Shown in pieces: positions 33,395-43,900 of a stretch of DNA of 64,000 nucleotides. Origin of the DNA: Bacteroidales bacterium UBA1173. Lineage in GTDB: Bacteria > Bacteroidota > Bacteroidia > Bacteroidales > F082. Made by a program: the position numbers and the translations under genes. The notes beneath the pieces are model-generated. The model was not told the DNA's origin, searched no databases, and was given only the letters and a program-made list of their open reading frames with translations. Each line of letters starts with the position of its first letter. Position 1 is the stretch's first letter. Where the stretch lies: assembly GCA_002311655.1 (NCBI GenBank), contig DBYZ01000019.1, positions 1-64,000 of the forward strand, written 5' to 3'.

Positions 33395-34129
33395 TTACTC
33401 CCAGCCTGAAGTAAGTACATCCACAATATGTATCACCTCGATCGGTAACCCCTGTTTCTTGGCGTAGGAGTTGAGGTGCATCAGACATGATATGTCGTTG
33501 GTAATCAAATACTCGGCACCAGCATCCATCGCGTCTTTAAGCTTCTGGTCGGCCAATGATGATGATATCGCCTCATGCTGCAACGGAAACAGTCCTTTGC
33601 CCATTCCGCAGCAAATCTCAGGGTTTTTCAGCTCCACCAGCTCCAGTCCGTTGACCTTCGAAAGCAGCTGTCGTGCCTCGTGTCTGAGACCGAGTTCGCG
33701 TAGTGACGAGCAAGAGTCTAGGTAGGCAGCTTTGTGACGGAATACCGCCTCGAAATAATCCTTATGTAATTTGTTTACAATAAAATCGGTGATTTCGTAG
33801 ATGTTCCCGACGAGTTTGTTGCAGTCGAGATGATAGCTTGAATTATGGAAAATCTCTTTGTATCTTGTCTTGATGAATCCCACGCACGACGCGCTGATTC
33901 CCACTACGGGACGGTTGTTCGGGAAGTCGTGCATGAACTTCTCGCCGAGGCTTTTAGCTTCCTCGACGTAGCCACTGTTGAATGCAAATTTGCCGCAGCA
34001 TGTCTGCTCGGGGTTGTATTCCACCTCAACGCCGGCCGCCTTGAGCAGCTTCATGGTGTTCATTGCCGTCATCGGGAAAAACTGGTCGATGACACAGGAA
34101 ACAAAGAGATCTACTGTCATGATTTTCAA
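33395..34129 (-). CDS. LutA/YkgE-like (Fe-S) protein with CCG domains
   Basis: Protein of 244 residues with two cysteine-rich CCG domains: first SCVIDQFFP ... QTCCGKFAFNSGY, second LDSCSSLRELG ... EICCGMGKGLF. This is the LutA family, the small subunit of the LutABC L-lactate oxidation complex, related to the C-terminal half of GlpC and heterodisulfide reductase HdrB. LutB and LutC are not next to it here; instead it follows the M3 peptidase gene by 9 bp. Either the partners are elsewhere or the protein works with other Fe-S partners. Confidence 0.85.
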   Translation of the reverse strand: MKIMTVDLFVSCVIDQFFPMTAMNTMKLLKAAGVEVEYNPEQTCCGKFAFNSGYVEEAKSLGEKFMHDFPNNRPVVGISASCVGFIKTRYKEIFHNSSYHLDCNKLVGNIYEITDFIVNKLHKDYFEAVFRHKAAYLDSCSSLRELGLRHEARQLLSKVNGLELVELKNPEICCGMGKGLFPLQHEAISSSLADQKLKDAMDAGAEYLITNDISCLMHLNSYAKKQGLPIEVIHIVDVLTSGWE

Positions 34130-34138
34130 TTGTTTATG

Positions 34139-36271
34139 TTATTTTAAACCACGAGCTTTCAGGTATGGCTCAATACTCGGCTCCTGACCGCGGAACTTCT
34201 TGTATTGCACCATTCCCTCGTCATTGCCGCATTCCTGCAAGCAGTTGATTCTGAATGATTTGGCAAGCTTTTGGTTGAACAAGTCGCCTGACTCTTTGAA
34301 GTAGTTGAACGCGTCTTTGTCGAGGACCTCTGCCCAGGTGTATGCGTAGTATCCTGCGCTGTAGCCGCCGCTGAAAATATGACCGAAGTTGGTGCTGCGG
34401 TAACGTGGCTGAATCTGCTGGATCAAGCCGATGTTGCTCATCTGCTGTCTCTCGAATTCGTCAACGTCGAGATTATTGATGACATCGATGTCGGTGAGCT
34501 CGTGGAACTTCATATCCAAAATTGAGGCTGCGATGAGCTCGGTGGTGTTGAAGCCTTGGTTGAACAATGCGCTGTTTTCAAGCTTTTCGATGAGACTGTC
34601 TGGCATTACTTCGCCGGTTTTGTAATGTTTTGCGTACATTCTGATGACCTCAGGCTCGCCAGCCCAGTTTTCCATGATCTGTGACGGCAGTTCTACATAG
34701 TCGTGAGGCACGTTGCCGCATGTCCTGCTGTATCTTCCTTTCGAGAAGAAGGCGTGCAGCGAGTGTCCAAACTCATGCCACATCGTCTCTGTCTCATCCC
34801 AGTTGAGCAGGGCAGGAGTGTCGCCCGATGCCGGCGTGAAGTTCATAACCAATTGAATCAGAGCGGGATGCCACACGTTGTTGATGTCGTAGCCGCCTTC
34901 GCGGAACGAGGTGCACCATGCGCCGCTGCTCTTCGACTCGCGAGGATAGAAATCGAGATAGAGAAGTCCGAGAATCGAACCGTCGAAGTCTTTCACCTCG
35001 TAGGTCTCGACGCCTTCAAAATAGACTGGGATGTCGTTTCTCTTCTCAAATGTAACGCCGTATAACTTGTTGGCGGCCATGAACATACCGTTGCGGACGT
35101 TATCCAACGAGAGATAAGGTCTGATATAGTTTTCGTCGAAATCGTATTTCGCCTTGCGAAGCTTCTCTGAAAAATACCACCAGTCGGAACGCTGGATCTC
35201 GATAGGTTCGGCATGTACGTCTTCGTCATGGCAGAATAGATTCTGCATCTCACGACGCTCTTTCTTGGCGAGCTCGTTGGCTGAATAGAAGATGTCGCCG
35301 AGGAATTTGTCCACAGTCTTGTCGTCTTTTGCCATATTGACATCCAGAACGTAGTTGGCGTAATTGTCAAAGCCGAAAAGTTGTGCTTTTTGCAGCCTCA
35401 ACGCCAGCATTTCCTTGATGACAGCCTTGTTGTCGTATTCGTTATTGTTGTCGCCGCGGTTGTAGTAAGCATTGTACATCTCGCTGCGCAACATTGAGTT
35501 GTCGGCGTAGGTGAGGAATGGGATGAGGCTCGGCTTGCTCAACGTGAACACCCATTTGCCTTCCAGGCCGTCTTTCTTTGCCTGCTCTGCTGCCGCGTCA
35601 ATGCTTGACTGTGGCATACCGGCGAGGTCTTTTTCATTGTCGATGACGAGTTTGTAGTTGCTGTTTTCCTTCAGGAGGTTGTTGCCAAACTGGAGGCTCA
35701 GGATGGATAGACGTTCGTTGATCTCACGCAGCTTAGCCTGCTCTTCTTCATTCAGACCTGCGCCGCTACGGATGAAGTCGTTGTAATATTTCTCAACCAC
35801 GCGGTTTTGCTGGTCGTCGAGGTTCATCTCGGCGCGGTGGTCGTAAACATATTTTATCTTCTCGAAAAGCACTGGGTTCATCGCTATGTCGTCGCCATGA
35901 GCCGTGATGAGAGGCATCACTTCCTCTGCTATCTGCTGCATCTCGTCGCTGTTCATGCATTCCATCATGTTGAAGAATACGCCGCTGACTTTGCCAAGCA
36001 GCTCGCCCGATTTATCGTAAGCCCAGACGGTGTTGTTGAAATCAGGAGTCTCGGTGTTGTTGCAAATAGCCTCGATTTCCGCCTTGTGCTGTTTCATTCC
36101 TTCGATGAAAGCCGGCATGTAATGCTCGTTTTTAATCTTGTCAAACGCCGGGGCCTCGAGATACGTCCCGTAATCTGATAAAAACGGATTTTGGTTGCAA
36201 CTGTCTGATTTACATGATGTTAAGCCGATAATACTCATTGCAATAATGATTAAGGTGTTTTTAATTTTCAT
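34139..36271 (-). CDS. M3-family metallopeptidase (Dcp-like), lipoprotein
   Basis: Protein of 710 residues. The ATG at 36271 gives a lipoprotein signal (MKIKNTLIIIAMSIIGLTSCKSD, lipobox cysteine after LTS). The zinc motif HEFGH is in ETMWHEFGHSLHAFFS, with the downstream glutamate in the MENWAGEPEV line. It resembles peptidyl-dipeptidase Dcp/oligopeptidase A. Attached to the periplasmic or outer membrane face, it would trim peptides released by the secreted proteases encoded elsewhere in the window (inference). A minus-strand -7 box lies 26 bp upstream. Confidence 0.92.
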   Translation of the reverse strand: MKIKNTLIIIAMSIIGLTSCKSDSCNQNPFLSDYGTYLEAPAFDKIKNEHYMPAFIEGMKQHKAEIEAICNNTETPDFNNTVWAYDKSGELLGKVSGVFFNMMECMNSDEMQQIAEEVMPLITAHGDDIAMNPVLFEKIKYVYDHRAEMNLDDQQNRVVEKYYNDFIRSGAGLNEEEQAKLREINERLSILSLQFGNNLLKENSNYKLVIDNEKDLAGMPQSSIDAAAEQAKKDGLEGKWVFTLSKPSLIPFLTYADNSMLRSEMYNAYYNRGDNNNEYDNKAVIKEMLALRLQKAQLFGFDNYANYVLDVNMAKDDKTVDKFLGDIFYSANELAKKERREMQNLFCHDEDVHAEPIEIQRSDWWYFSEKLRKAKYDFDENYIRPYLSLDNVRNGMFMAANKLYGVTFEKRNDIPVYFEGVETYEVKDFDGSILGLLYLDFYPRESKSSGAWCTSFREGGYDINNVWHPALIQLVMNFTPASGDTPALLNWDETETMWHEFGHSLHAFFSKGRYSRTCGNVPHDYVELPSQIMENWAGEPEVIRMYAKHYKTGEVMPDSLIEKLENSALFNQGFNTTELIAASILDMKFHELTDIDVINNLDVDEFERQQMSNIGLIQQIQPRYRSTNFGHIFSGGYSAGYYAYTWAEVLDKDAFNYFKESGDLFNQKLAKSFRINCLQECGNDEGMVQYKKFRGQEPSIEPYLKARGLK

Positions 36272-36296
36272 GACTGGATGATTTTTGTACAAACTG

Positions 36297-36304
36297 CAAA
36301 AATA
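36297..36304 (-). promoter_or_regulatory. -7 box (TATTTTTG) of the M3 peptidase gene
   Basis: Exact TAnnTTTG on the minus strand, 25 bp before the chosen start; supports the start at 36271. Confidence 0.5.
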
Positions 36305-36311
36305 ATAAAAT

Positions 36312-36338
36312 TCCTGTAAATCTTGTTAATTCTGTCAA
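36312..36338. repeat. Nonamer tandem repeat (TCCTGTAAA-type x3)
   Basis: Three 9-bp units: TCCTGTAAA, TCTTGTTAA and TTCTGTCAA, in the divergent promoter region. Two more TGTCA words follow up to 36362. Confidence 0.5.
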
Positions 36339-36370
36339 AAATATTTCCTGTCATTTTTGTCAAAAAATTA

Positions 36371-36401
36371 TTGCATTTCTCAAAAACTTGTCATATATTT
36401 G
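36371..36401 (+). promoter_or_regulatory. Promoter of the glycogen operon
   Basis: TTG at 36371-36373 and TATATTTG at 36394-36401 (exact TAnnTTTG), with a 20-bp spacer. It rules out the upstream start at 36388 for the debranching enzyme, because that codon lies inside the promoter. Confidence 0.6.
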
Positions 36402-36435
36402 CAATTTCATAATTTGGATAAAAAGTTTTTGTAAT

Positions 36436-38448
36436 ATGTCATATATCTCTTTTGACAAACGGCAACTGGTGAACCTCGAGTTCGCGATGAACAGGGAGAT
36501 CCTGCGCTCTAACCGTCTGGGCGCGTTTTATAACACAACCATAATTGGCTGTAACACAAGGAAATACCATGGATTGCTGGTGGTTCCGCAACCTCAGCTC
36601 GACAACAACAACCATGTGCTGCTGTCGTCAATTGATGAGACGATAATCGCTAATAAGGAGGAGTTTCACCTTGGCGTGCATGAGTATCAGGATGGGACTA
36701 TCATGCCGCGCGGACATAAATATATGCGCGAGTTCACAGCCGTGCCTATCCCGAAGATGAGATACCGTATTGGAAGCTCAATATTTACTAAGGAATTGAT
36801 ATTCGGAGAAAAAGAGTCGCGGGTGTTGCTGCGTTACACTTTGGAGGAGGCGTTGCAGCCTATCACACTGCGCCTGACGCCGTTCCTCGCATTCCGTAAC
36901 GTGCACATGGTCACACATGAGAACTATGTCGCAAACAGAAAATATATTCCGCTGAGAAACGGTGCAGCCTGGCAGATGTATGAAAACTACGACCATCTGT
37001 GTTTCCAGCTGTCAAAGGCAACGGAATACACTCATTGCCCTGATTGGTATCGTAACGTATTCTATATCAGAGAGTTTGAACGTGGCTATGATGCCACTGA
37101 AGACCTCTATGTCCCAGGATTCTTCGAGGTATCGCTGAAACCTGGCGAGAGCGTGGTGGTGTCGGCAGGCCTCGACGAGAGAAATCCAGCTATCCTGAAA
37201 AAGCATTTCGAAGACCAGATAGAACACCGTATTCCATGCGATAACTTTGAGCATTGCCTGCAGAACTCGGCACTTCAGTTTATCATCAGAGGTGAGGAGG
37301 GAACGCGAATGTACGCGGGCTTCCCATGGTTCGGATCATGCAGCCGCGACACCTTCCTCTCGATGCCGGGCATCTGTCTCGCCAACGACGACGAGAAGAC
37401 GTTCAAAGAGATGCTGAAATACTTCATCAAGAGGATGCAAGGCGCGTTTTTCCCTCACAGATATTATCAAAAGAGTCTGTATTACACCGCTGTCGACTCA
37501 CCGCTGTGGTTCTTCATGAACCTTCAAAAATATGAGTCGATGCTGGGCAAGACGAGAGCCGCCATCTGGCGTGAATACGGCGAGGTGATCACCACGATAC
37601 TCAACAGCTTCATCGAAGGGACCAACTTCAACGTGAAGGCGTTGGACAACGGATTGCTCTACGCCGGCAACGAGAACCTTGCGCTCACTTGGATGAACGT
37701 GTTCTGCGACGGCAAGCCTTGGACACCGAGAACGGGATGCGCTATCGAGATTAACGCATTGTGGTACAACGCTTTGCGTTATGGTGTTGAGCTTCTGAAA
37801 GCAGCTGACAAGAAGAATCCTAATCTTAAGGTGTGGAAGAAATATGCCGAAAAGATTGAGACTTCGTTTGTGGAAACGTTCTATGACGAGAAAAACGACA
37901 TGTTCTACGATTATGTCAACGAACATGAGAAAAACGAGATGGTGCGTCCAAACATGATGATTGCCGCTTCGTTACGTTATTCGCCGCTGAACGACACGTT
38001 GAAAAAACGAATCCTCGATGTTACACGTTCTGAACTGTTGACAATCAGAGGGTTGCGTTCTCTGTCACCGAGAGATGTCAACTATAAAGGTGTGACCATC
38101 GGCAATCACAGAGAACGTGAGCAGGCATATCATAATGGAAGCGTATTCCCTTGGCTTATAATGCCTTACACCGATTTGTGCGCTCGTCTCTACAGAAAGA
38201 CGGCAGTGCCATATCTGGAAGATCTGTATCAGGGATTCGAGCAGACCATCTTCGACAACGGTATCGGAAGCGTTTCGGAGATTTACGACGGCAATCCACC
38301 TCACGAGCCACGCGGCTGCATCTCACAGTCGACGAGCGTGGCGGCGTTGCTGTATATGAGATACGTCATCAACTGGCTGAAATACAGTCCGGAAGAGGAG
38401 ATGAAGCGTTTCGACATTGACAATTCGAGTATATCAACTAAAAAATAA
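36436..38448 (+). CDS. Glycogen debranching enzyme (amylo-alpha-1,6-glucosidase)
   Basis: Protein of 670 residues. N-terminal domain has LVNLEFAMNREILRSNRLGAFYN and NTRKYHGLLVVPQP, typical of bacterial glycogen debranching enzymes; the C-terminal (alpha/alpha)6 domain has YAGFPWFGSCSRDTFLSMPG, with an Asp in SRDTF likely catalytic, and VFPWLIMPYTD near the end. It cleaves alpha-1,6 branch points left after phosphorolysis. The start at 36436 is preferred over 36388 because of the promoter. It opens the operon debranching enzyme, GT4, GH57, synthase-phosphorylase. Confidence 0.9.
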   Translation: MSYISFDKRQLVNLEFAMNREILRSNRLGAFYNTTIIGCNTRKYHGLLVVPQPQLDNNNHVLLSSIDETIIANKEEFHLGVHEYQDGTIMPRGHKYMREFTAVPIPKMRYRIGSSIFTKELIFGEKESRVLLRYTLEEALQPITLRLTPFLAFRNVHMVTHENYVANRKYIPLRNGAAWQMYENYDHLCFQLSKATEYTHCPDWYRNVFYIREFERGYDATEDLYVPGFFEVSLKPGESVVVSAGLDERNPAILKKHFEDQIEHRIPCDNFEHCLQNSALQFIIRGEEGTRMYAGFPWFGSCSRDTFLSMPGICLANDDEKTFKEMLKYFIKRMQGAFFPHRYYQKSLYYTAVDSPLWFFMNLQKYESMLGKTRAAIWREYGEVITTILNSFIEGTNFNVKALDNGLLYAGNENLALTWMNVFCDGKPWTPRTGCAIEINALWYNALRYGVELLKAADKKNPNLKVWKKYAEKIETSFVETFYDEKNDMFYDYVNEHEKNEMVRPNMMIAASLRYSPLNDTLKKRILDVTRSELLTIRGLRSLSPRDVNYKGVTIGNHREREQAYHNGSVFPWLIMPYTDLCARLYRKTAVPYLEDLYQGFEQTIFDNGIGSVSEIYDGNPPHEPRGCISQSTSVAALLYMRYVINWLKYSPEEEMKRFDIDNSSISTKK

Positions 38449-38453
38449 AAGCT

Positions 38454-39743
38454 ATGAGAGTCTTGATGTTTGGTTGGGAGTTTCCGCCTCATATCACTGG
38501 CGGTCTCGGCACAGCTTGTTTCGGCATGACAAAAGGTCTTGCAAAGAACGGCGTGGAGGTGCTTTTTGTGGTGCCAAAGGCGCATGGCGACGAGGACCAG
38601 ACCAGCGTGCGTCTGCTCAACGCCAGCGACGTGACTGTCGATATCGACCATGAGACGGAACGAAGCTATTGGGACAGAGTGCAATACATGGAAATTGGCT
38701 CGAATATCATTCCTTACGTGGGACCTGAGCAATATGAGCTGATGTGGGAAGAGCAGCGTCATGCCACACAAGGCTTCCGCAGCTCGGTGTTCGCGCCACG
38801 ATACGAGTTCTCGGGCAAATACGGCGCAAACCTTATGGAAGAGGTGGCTCGTTACGCACTAATCGGCTCGTCGCTTGCCACGAAATATGATTTCGACGTG
38901 ATACATGCTCACGACTGGCTGACGTATTCGGCTGGTATTGCTGCGAAAGAGACTACAGGCAAGCCACTGGTGGTACACATGCACGCCACGGAGTTCGACC
39001 GCTCTGGCGAGAACATCAACACTGACGTTTATGCCATCGAAAGAAGAGGCATGGAGGCGGCAGACCTCGTCATCACGGTTAGCGACTGGACAAGAAATAT
39101 CGTCATTGAGAAATATGGCATCAACCCTGATAAGGTGATTACCGTGCATAATGCAGTGGAGCCAAGCGACAAGTCACTCGACGAATACGAGCGCAGCGGA
39201 CTGAAAAACAAGGTGGTGACATTCCTCGGACGTATCACTTACCAGAAAGGCCCAGAGTATTTCGTGGAGGCGGCATACAAGATTCTGCAGGTCGACCCGA
39301 GCATACATTTCGTGATGGCAGGCACCGGCGACTTGCTGCAGAAGATGATAAAACGTGTGGCTCAGCTCAAGATTGGCTCCAACTTCCATTTCACCGGATT
39401 CTTGAAAGGCAACGACGTCGACCAGATGTTTGCAATGACCGACGTGTTCGTAATGCCTTCAATATCAGAGCCTTTTGGTATCGTGCCGCTTGAGGCTATG
39501 CGTTTGAAGGTGCCTGTCGTAATATCTAAACAGTCGGGTGTTTCGGAGGTTGTTGAGCATGCTTTGAAAGTCGATTTCTGGGACATCAACGGACTCGCCG
39601 ACGCCATCTACGGCATCTGTAAATACAAGGCAGTCAACGATATTTTCCGTAATGAAGGAAAAGAGGAAGTCGACAACCTCAAGTGGGAATACGCCGCAAA
39701 GAAGATTAAGAATGTTTATGAATTAGCAATAAATAAAAAATAA
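38454..39743 (+). CDS. GT4-family glycosyltransferase of the glycogen operon
   Basis: Protein of 429 residues of the GT-B fold. N-terminus MRVLMFGWEFPPHITGGLGT resembles glycogen/starch synthases; then VIHAHDWLTYSAGI, GKPLVVHMHATEFDR, VVTFLGRITYQKGPEYFVEA and the donor site DVFVMPSISEPFGIVPLEAM. The FxxxEPFGxxPLEAM motif is typical for GT4. It starts 5 bp after the debranching enzyme gene. Related proteins beside GH57 and debranching genes in Bacteroidetes are thought to act in alpha-glucan metabolism; whether it extends glycogen, starts chains or makes another glucan is not known. Confidence 0.88.
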   Translation: MRVLMFGWEFPPHITGGLGTACFGMTKGLAKNGVEVLFVVPKAHGDEDQTSVRLLNASDVTVDIDHETERSYWDRVQYMEIGSNIIPYVGPEQYELMWEEQRHATQGFRSSVFAPRYEFSGKYGANLMEEVARYALIGSSLATKYDFDVIHAHDWLTYSAGIAAKETTGKPLVVHMHATEFDRSGENINTDVYAIERRGMEAADLVITVSDWTRNIVIEKYGINPDKVITVHNAVEPSDKSLDEYERSGLKNKVVTFLGRITYQKGPEYFVEAAYKILQVDPSIHFVMAGTGDLLQKMIKRVAQLKIGSNFHFTGFLKGNDVDQMFAMTDVFVMPSISEPFGIVPLEAMRLKVPVVISKQSGVSEVVEHALKVDFWDINGLADAIYGICKYKAVNDIFRNEGKEEVDNLKWEYAAKKIKNVYELAINKK

Positions 39744-39748
39744 GATAT

Positions 39749-40879
39749 ATGAGAAATCTGTGTTTTTACTTCCAGGTGCATCAGCCGTACAGGCTCCGCA
39801 CGTATCGTTTCTTCGACATCGGAAAACGTCATTTCTACTATGACGATTATAAAAACCGCATCACCATGCAGCGCGTGGCGGAACGTTGTTATGTCCCGAT
39901 GAACAACTTGATGCTCAAGAAGATAGCAGAGCTTGGAAACAAGATGAAGTTTGCGATTTCGTTTTCGGGTCCGGCCATAGAGCAGATGGAAGTGTATGCT
40001 CCGTATGCACTGGAAAGTTTCAAAAAGCTTGTCGCTACAAGCAATGTGGAGGTGCTGGCAGAGACATATTCGCATTCGGTGGCATCGCTGATGAATAAAG
40101 ACGCTTTCAAGATGGAAGTCGCTGAGCATAAACGACTTATGAAAGAGATATTCAACGTCCGTCCGAAGACTTTCCATAACACTGAACTCATTTATTCCAA
40201 TGAAATCGGTGCTGACGTTGCGGAGATGGGTTTCGACCTCATGTTGACGGAAGGAGCTAAGCATGTGCTTGGTTGGAAGAGTCCTAACTACTTGTATGCC
40301 AATGCGATAAATCCAAAGCTTAAAGTGATGCTGCGCAACTGGAAGATGAGCGACGAGATTGCTTTGAAGTTTGGACATGAGACGTTTAAAGTCGAGGATT
40401 TTGTCAACTGGCTCAACTCGATTCCGAAAGAGGAGGAGCTGGTCAACATTTTCATTGATTACGAGACTTTCGGCGAGGCTTTAGACGCTTCGACAGGCAT
40501 CTTTGAGTTTATGAATTATCTGCCAGATGCAGTGATGAAATATACTGATTTCCAGCTTGTTACGCCACATCAGATTGTTGATAAACTGCAGCCGACAGGA
40601 GTGTTCGATGCTCCGATTCCGCTTTCGTGCCGCGATGAGGAACGTGACCTGTCAAACTGGATGGGCAACGACATGCAGGACGATGCTCTGGCGACATTGT
40701 ATGGATGCTTCAAGAAGGTGAAAGCCTCTAAGGATGAGGAACTTATGCGCGATTGGCGAGCTCTGCAGGCAGCGGAAAACTTCGCCGCAATGTGCACAAA
40801 ACATCAAGGTGGCACCCCATACGACTACTACATTAATTATATGAACATATTGACAGATTTTATTAATAGAATGAAATAA
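39749..40879 (+). CDS. GH57-family alpha-glucan-active glycoside hydrolase
   Basis: Protein of 376 residues with GH57 features: N-terminal CFYFQVHQPYRLRTY (His in the HQP motif), FAISFSGPAIEQM, VEVLAETYSHS, KTFHNTELIYSNEI (nucleophile-like Glu in this region), and FIDYETFGEA with the acid/base Asp candidate. The family includes alpha-amylases, 4-alpha-glucanotransferases and branching enzymes. No glgB gene is seen in the operon, so a branching or transferase activity is possible, but the short length is closer to GH57 amylases. Confidence 0.88.
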   Translation: MRNLCFYFQVHQPYRLRTYRFFDIGKRHFYYDDYKNRITMQRVAERCYVPMNNLMLKKIAELGNKMKFAISFSGPAIEQMEVYAPYALESFKKLVATSNVEVLAETYSHSVASLMNKDAFKMEVAEHKRLMKEIFNVRPKTFHNTELIYSNEIGADVAEMGFDLMLTEGAKHVLGWKSPNYLYANAINPKLKVMLRNWKMSDEIALKFGHETFKVEDFVNWLNSIPKEEELVNIFIDYETFGEALDASTGIFEFMNYLPDAVMKYTDFQLVTPHQIVDKLQPTGVFDAPIPLSCRDEERDLSNWMGNDMQDDALATLYGCFKKVKASKDEELMRDWRALQAAENFAAMCTKHQGGTPYDYYINYMNILTDFINRMK

Positions 40880-40882
40880 TAA

Positions 40883-40944
40883 TTTGAAGTTTGAAGTTTG
40901 GAGTGTGAAGTTAACTCCAAACTTCAAATTTCAAACTTCAAACT
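40883..40944. repeat. Heptamer repeats arranged as a large hairpin
   Basis: The gap between the GH57 gene and the synthase-phosphorylase gene is made of TTTGAAG/CTTCAAA units facing each other. TTTGAAGTTTGGAGT (40890-40904) and ACTCCAAACTTCAAA (40914-40928) pair perfectly over 15 bp around a 9-base loop, and further units extend on both sides. It lies in the leader of the downstream gene, starting 8 bp before its ATG. Confidence 0.8.
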
Positions 40945-40951
40945 GAAGAAA

Positions 40952-43900
40952 ATGAAAACCCCTAATTATTTATTTGAGACAAGTTGGGAAGTTTGTAACA
41001 TGGTTGGCGGTATCTACACCGTCATTTCCACAAAAGCGGAAGAAATTAAGCAACTTCTTGACGATCATTATATTACAATTGGTCCTGACGTGGTGAAGGA
41101 AGCCCACGAGACCATGTATTTTGTTGAAGACCCGGCACTGTTTCCTGAATGGCGCGAGAAAGTGACGGAGCAGCTTGGAGTGAAGGTGCGTATCGGCCGT
41201 TGGAAAATCTCAGCGAAACCGATAGCTATTCTTATCGACTACACCTCGATGTATTCCATTAAGAATGATATACTTGCGCATCTTTGGGAGAAGTATGAGC
41301 TCGACTCTATCCAGGGTCAGTGGGACTACATCGAGCCGGTGGTGTTCGGCTATGCGGCAGGTAAAGTCATCGAGAGTTTTGTGGAATGGAATGTGGGGCA
41401 GGACGACAACATCGTGGCACAGTTCCATGAGTGGATGACAGGCGCAGGCGTGCTTTACATCAAAGAGCATTGTCCATATATTTCAACGGTTTTCACAACA
41501 CACGCAACATATTTGGGACGCGCTATCAGTGGCAACGGTCTGCCTCTGTATCGTGACCTTAATACATATAACTGGCAGTCGATGGCGAGCCGTTTCAACA
41601 TCGTCTCTCAGCAGTCGATGGAGATGAAATCCGCCCAAAACGCTGACGTTTTCACAACGGTGAGCGAGATAACGGCACAGGAATGCGAGCAGTTTTTGCT
41701 TAGAAAACCTGATTTCATCACGATAAACGGTATAAATTCTGATTTTAATGGATTTGACGCAGAGGCTAGGAAAACCAGCCGTGAGAAGATCTTCGAGGTC
41801 ATGGATGCCCTTTGCGGAAAAGAGGTCTCACGCGACTCGATGCTGATTATCAACAGCGGTCGCTATGAGTTCCATAACAAAGGTATAGACTTGTATATCA
41901 AGATGTTAGCGAAGCTTAACCACGATGAGAACCTGAAACGTGACATTGTGGCAGTGATAGCAGTGCCGGGAAACATCGCAGGTCCGTCTAAAGATTTGCA
42001 GCATCGTCTCAACAAAGAGGTTGAGATAAAAGGTCACACAGATTATCCTTGTACACATTATATCCATGATTATCAATGGGATATGATTCTTAATTCATTG
42101 CGTGACAACGGCTTGCAGAACAATGAAGACGACCGTGTGAAAGTGATGTTTGTGCCGGCATATCTCAACGGCAACGATGGCGTGTTCAACATAAAATACA
42201 ACAGTTTCCTGTATGCCTTCGACCTCTCTGTGTTCCCATCATATTATGAGCCATGGGGTTACACTCCACTCGAGAGTATCGCTCACGGCATCCCGACAAT
42301 CACCATGGATATATGCGGCTTCGGAAGATATGTCTTGAGTCAGAATATGGACAGTGAGGCTGTTACAGTGATTCATCGTGAGGAGGAGAACGGCGAGACA
42401 GTCGTTAACCAGATGATGGCGGTGGTTGAAAAGATGAACGCTCATTCTGAAAAAGAGAACAAGGCAATTTCAGCCAAAGCAGAGGAGATCGCATCGAAGT
42501 TTGTCTGGAAAGAATTGATTATCAATTATATGAATGCTTATGACCTCGCTGTAAGGAAAGCTGGAAGTAAGGATTATCTGAAACAGAGCCGCAAATATTC
42601 GGAAGTGTTGAGGAATTTCGATTATAAGAAACAAGATGCTCCTACATGGAAAAAGATTTTGGTTGAGCCAGTGTATACCGACATGATGAAGAAGTTGCAG
42701 GAGCTGTCAATGAACCTTTGGTGGTGCTGGAACGTGGACGCTTTCGAGCTGTTTGAAAGCATTGACCCTGTTGCATTTGAGCGTCTTGAGCAGAACCCGA
42801 TAGCACTGATAAAGAGACTTACCAAGTTCCAGGTTGAGAGCCTTGAGCAAGATGATAAATTTGTTGAAAAACTCAACAAAGTTTACGACAGATTCCAGAA
42901 ATATATGTCGGTGAAGCCTGAAAACGACAACAAAATCGCCTATTTCAGCATGGAATACGGCCTCTTGAAGTCGTTGAAAATCTATTCCGGCGGTCTCGGC
43001 ATTCTTGCTGGCGACTACCTCAAACAGGCATCCGATTCGAATGCTAACTTATTGGCTATCGGTCTGTTATATCGTTACGGCTACTTCAACCAGGAGCTTT
43101 CCGTCTGGGGTGACCAGCTATCACAATATCTGCCACAGACATTCTCGGAGCTTCCTCTTGAGCCTGTACGAGATAAAGATGGCAATTGGGTGACAATCAG
43201 CATCGCATTCCCTGGAAGGAGCGTGTATGCCAAAGTGTGGAAAGTCAACGTGGGAAGAATCAGTCTGTACTTGCTTGACACCGATATCGAGCAGAACTCG
43301 CAGGAGGACAGAGCCATCACTGGACAGCTGTACGGCGGTGACAGCGAGATGCGTATCAAACAGGAGTTGTTCCTCGGAGTTGGCGGTATCAGAATGCTTA
43401 ACGCATTGAATATCAAGCCTACAGTCTACCATTGCAACGAAGGTCACGCTGCGTTCTGCGTCCTCGAAAGAATGAGTAACTACGTCCAAAAACATAATCT
43501 TGACTTCGAAGTGGCGAAGGAACTGGTCAAGACTTCGACCTTGTTCACGACACACACACCTGTTCCGGCAGGTCACGATGCGTTTGCTGAGGATCTAATG
43601 AGGACATATCTGCCGCATTTCCCAGGTAGAGTCAACATTTCGTGGGACGACTTCATGAATATGGGACGTATGCATCACGACCCGAGCGAGAAGTTCTCGA
43701 TGAGCGTACTGGCGGTCAACTTCAGCCAGGAAGTCAACGGAGTGAGTAAGATTCACGGAAGAGTGAGCCGCGAGATGTTCCAAGAGATGTGGCCTGGCTA
43801 TTTCGCCGAGGAGAACCATATCGGATACGTCACCAACGGCGTGCATCTCCCGACATGGGCCGACAAACACTGGCAGCGTTTATATAATAAGGTGTTGGGT

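Noticed and set aside
40898..40951. Upstream TTG start of the synthase-phosphorylase gene
   Set aside because: The added codons are heptamer repeats; the family N-terminus begins with the ATG at 40952.
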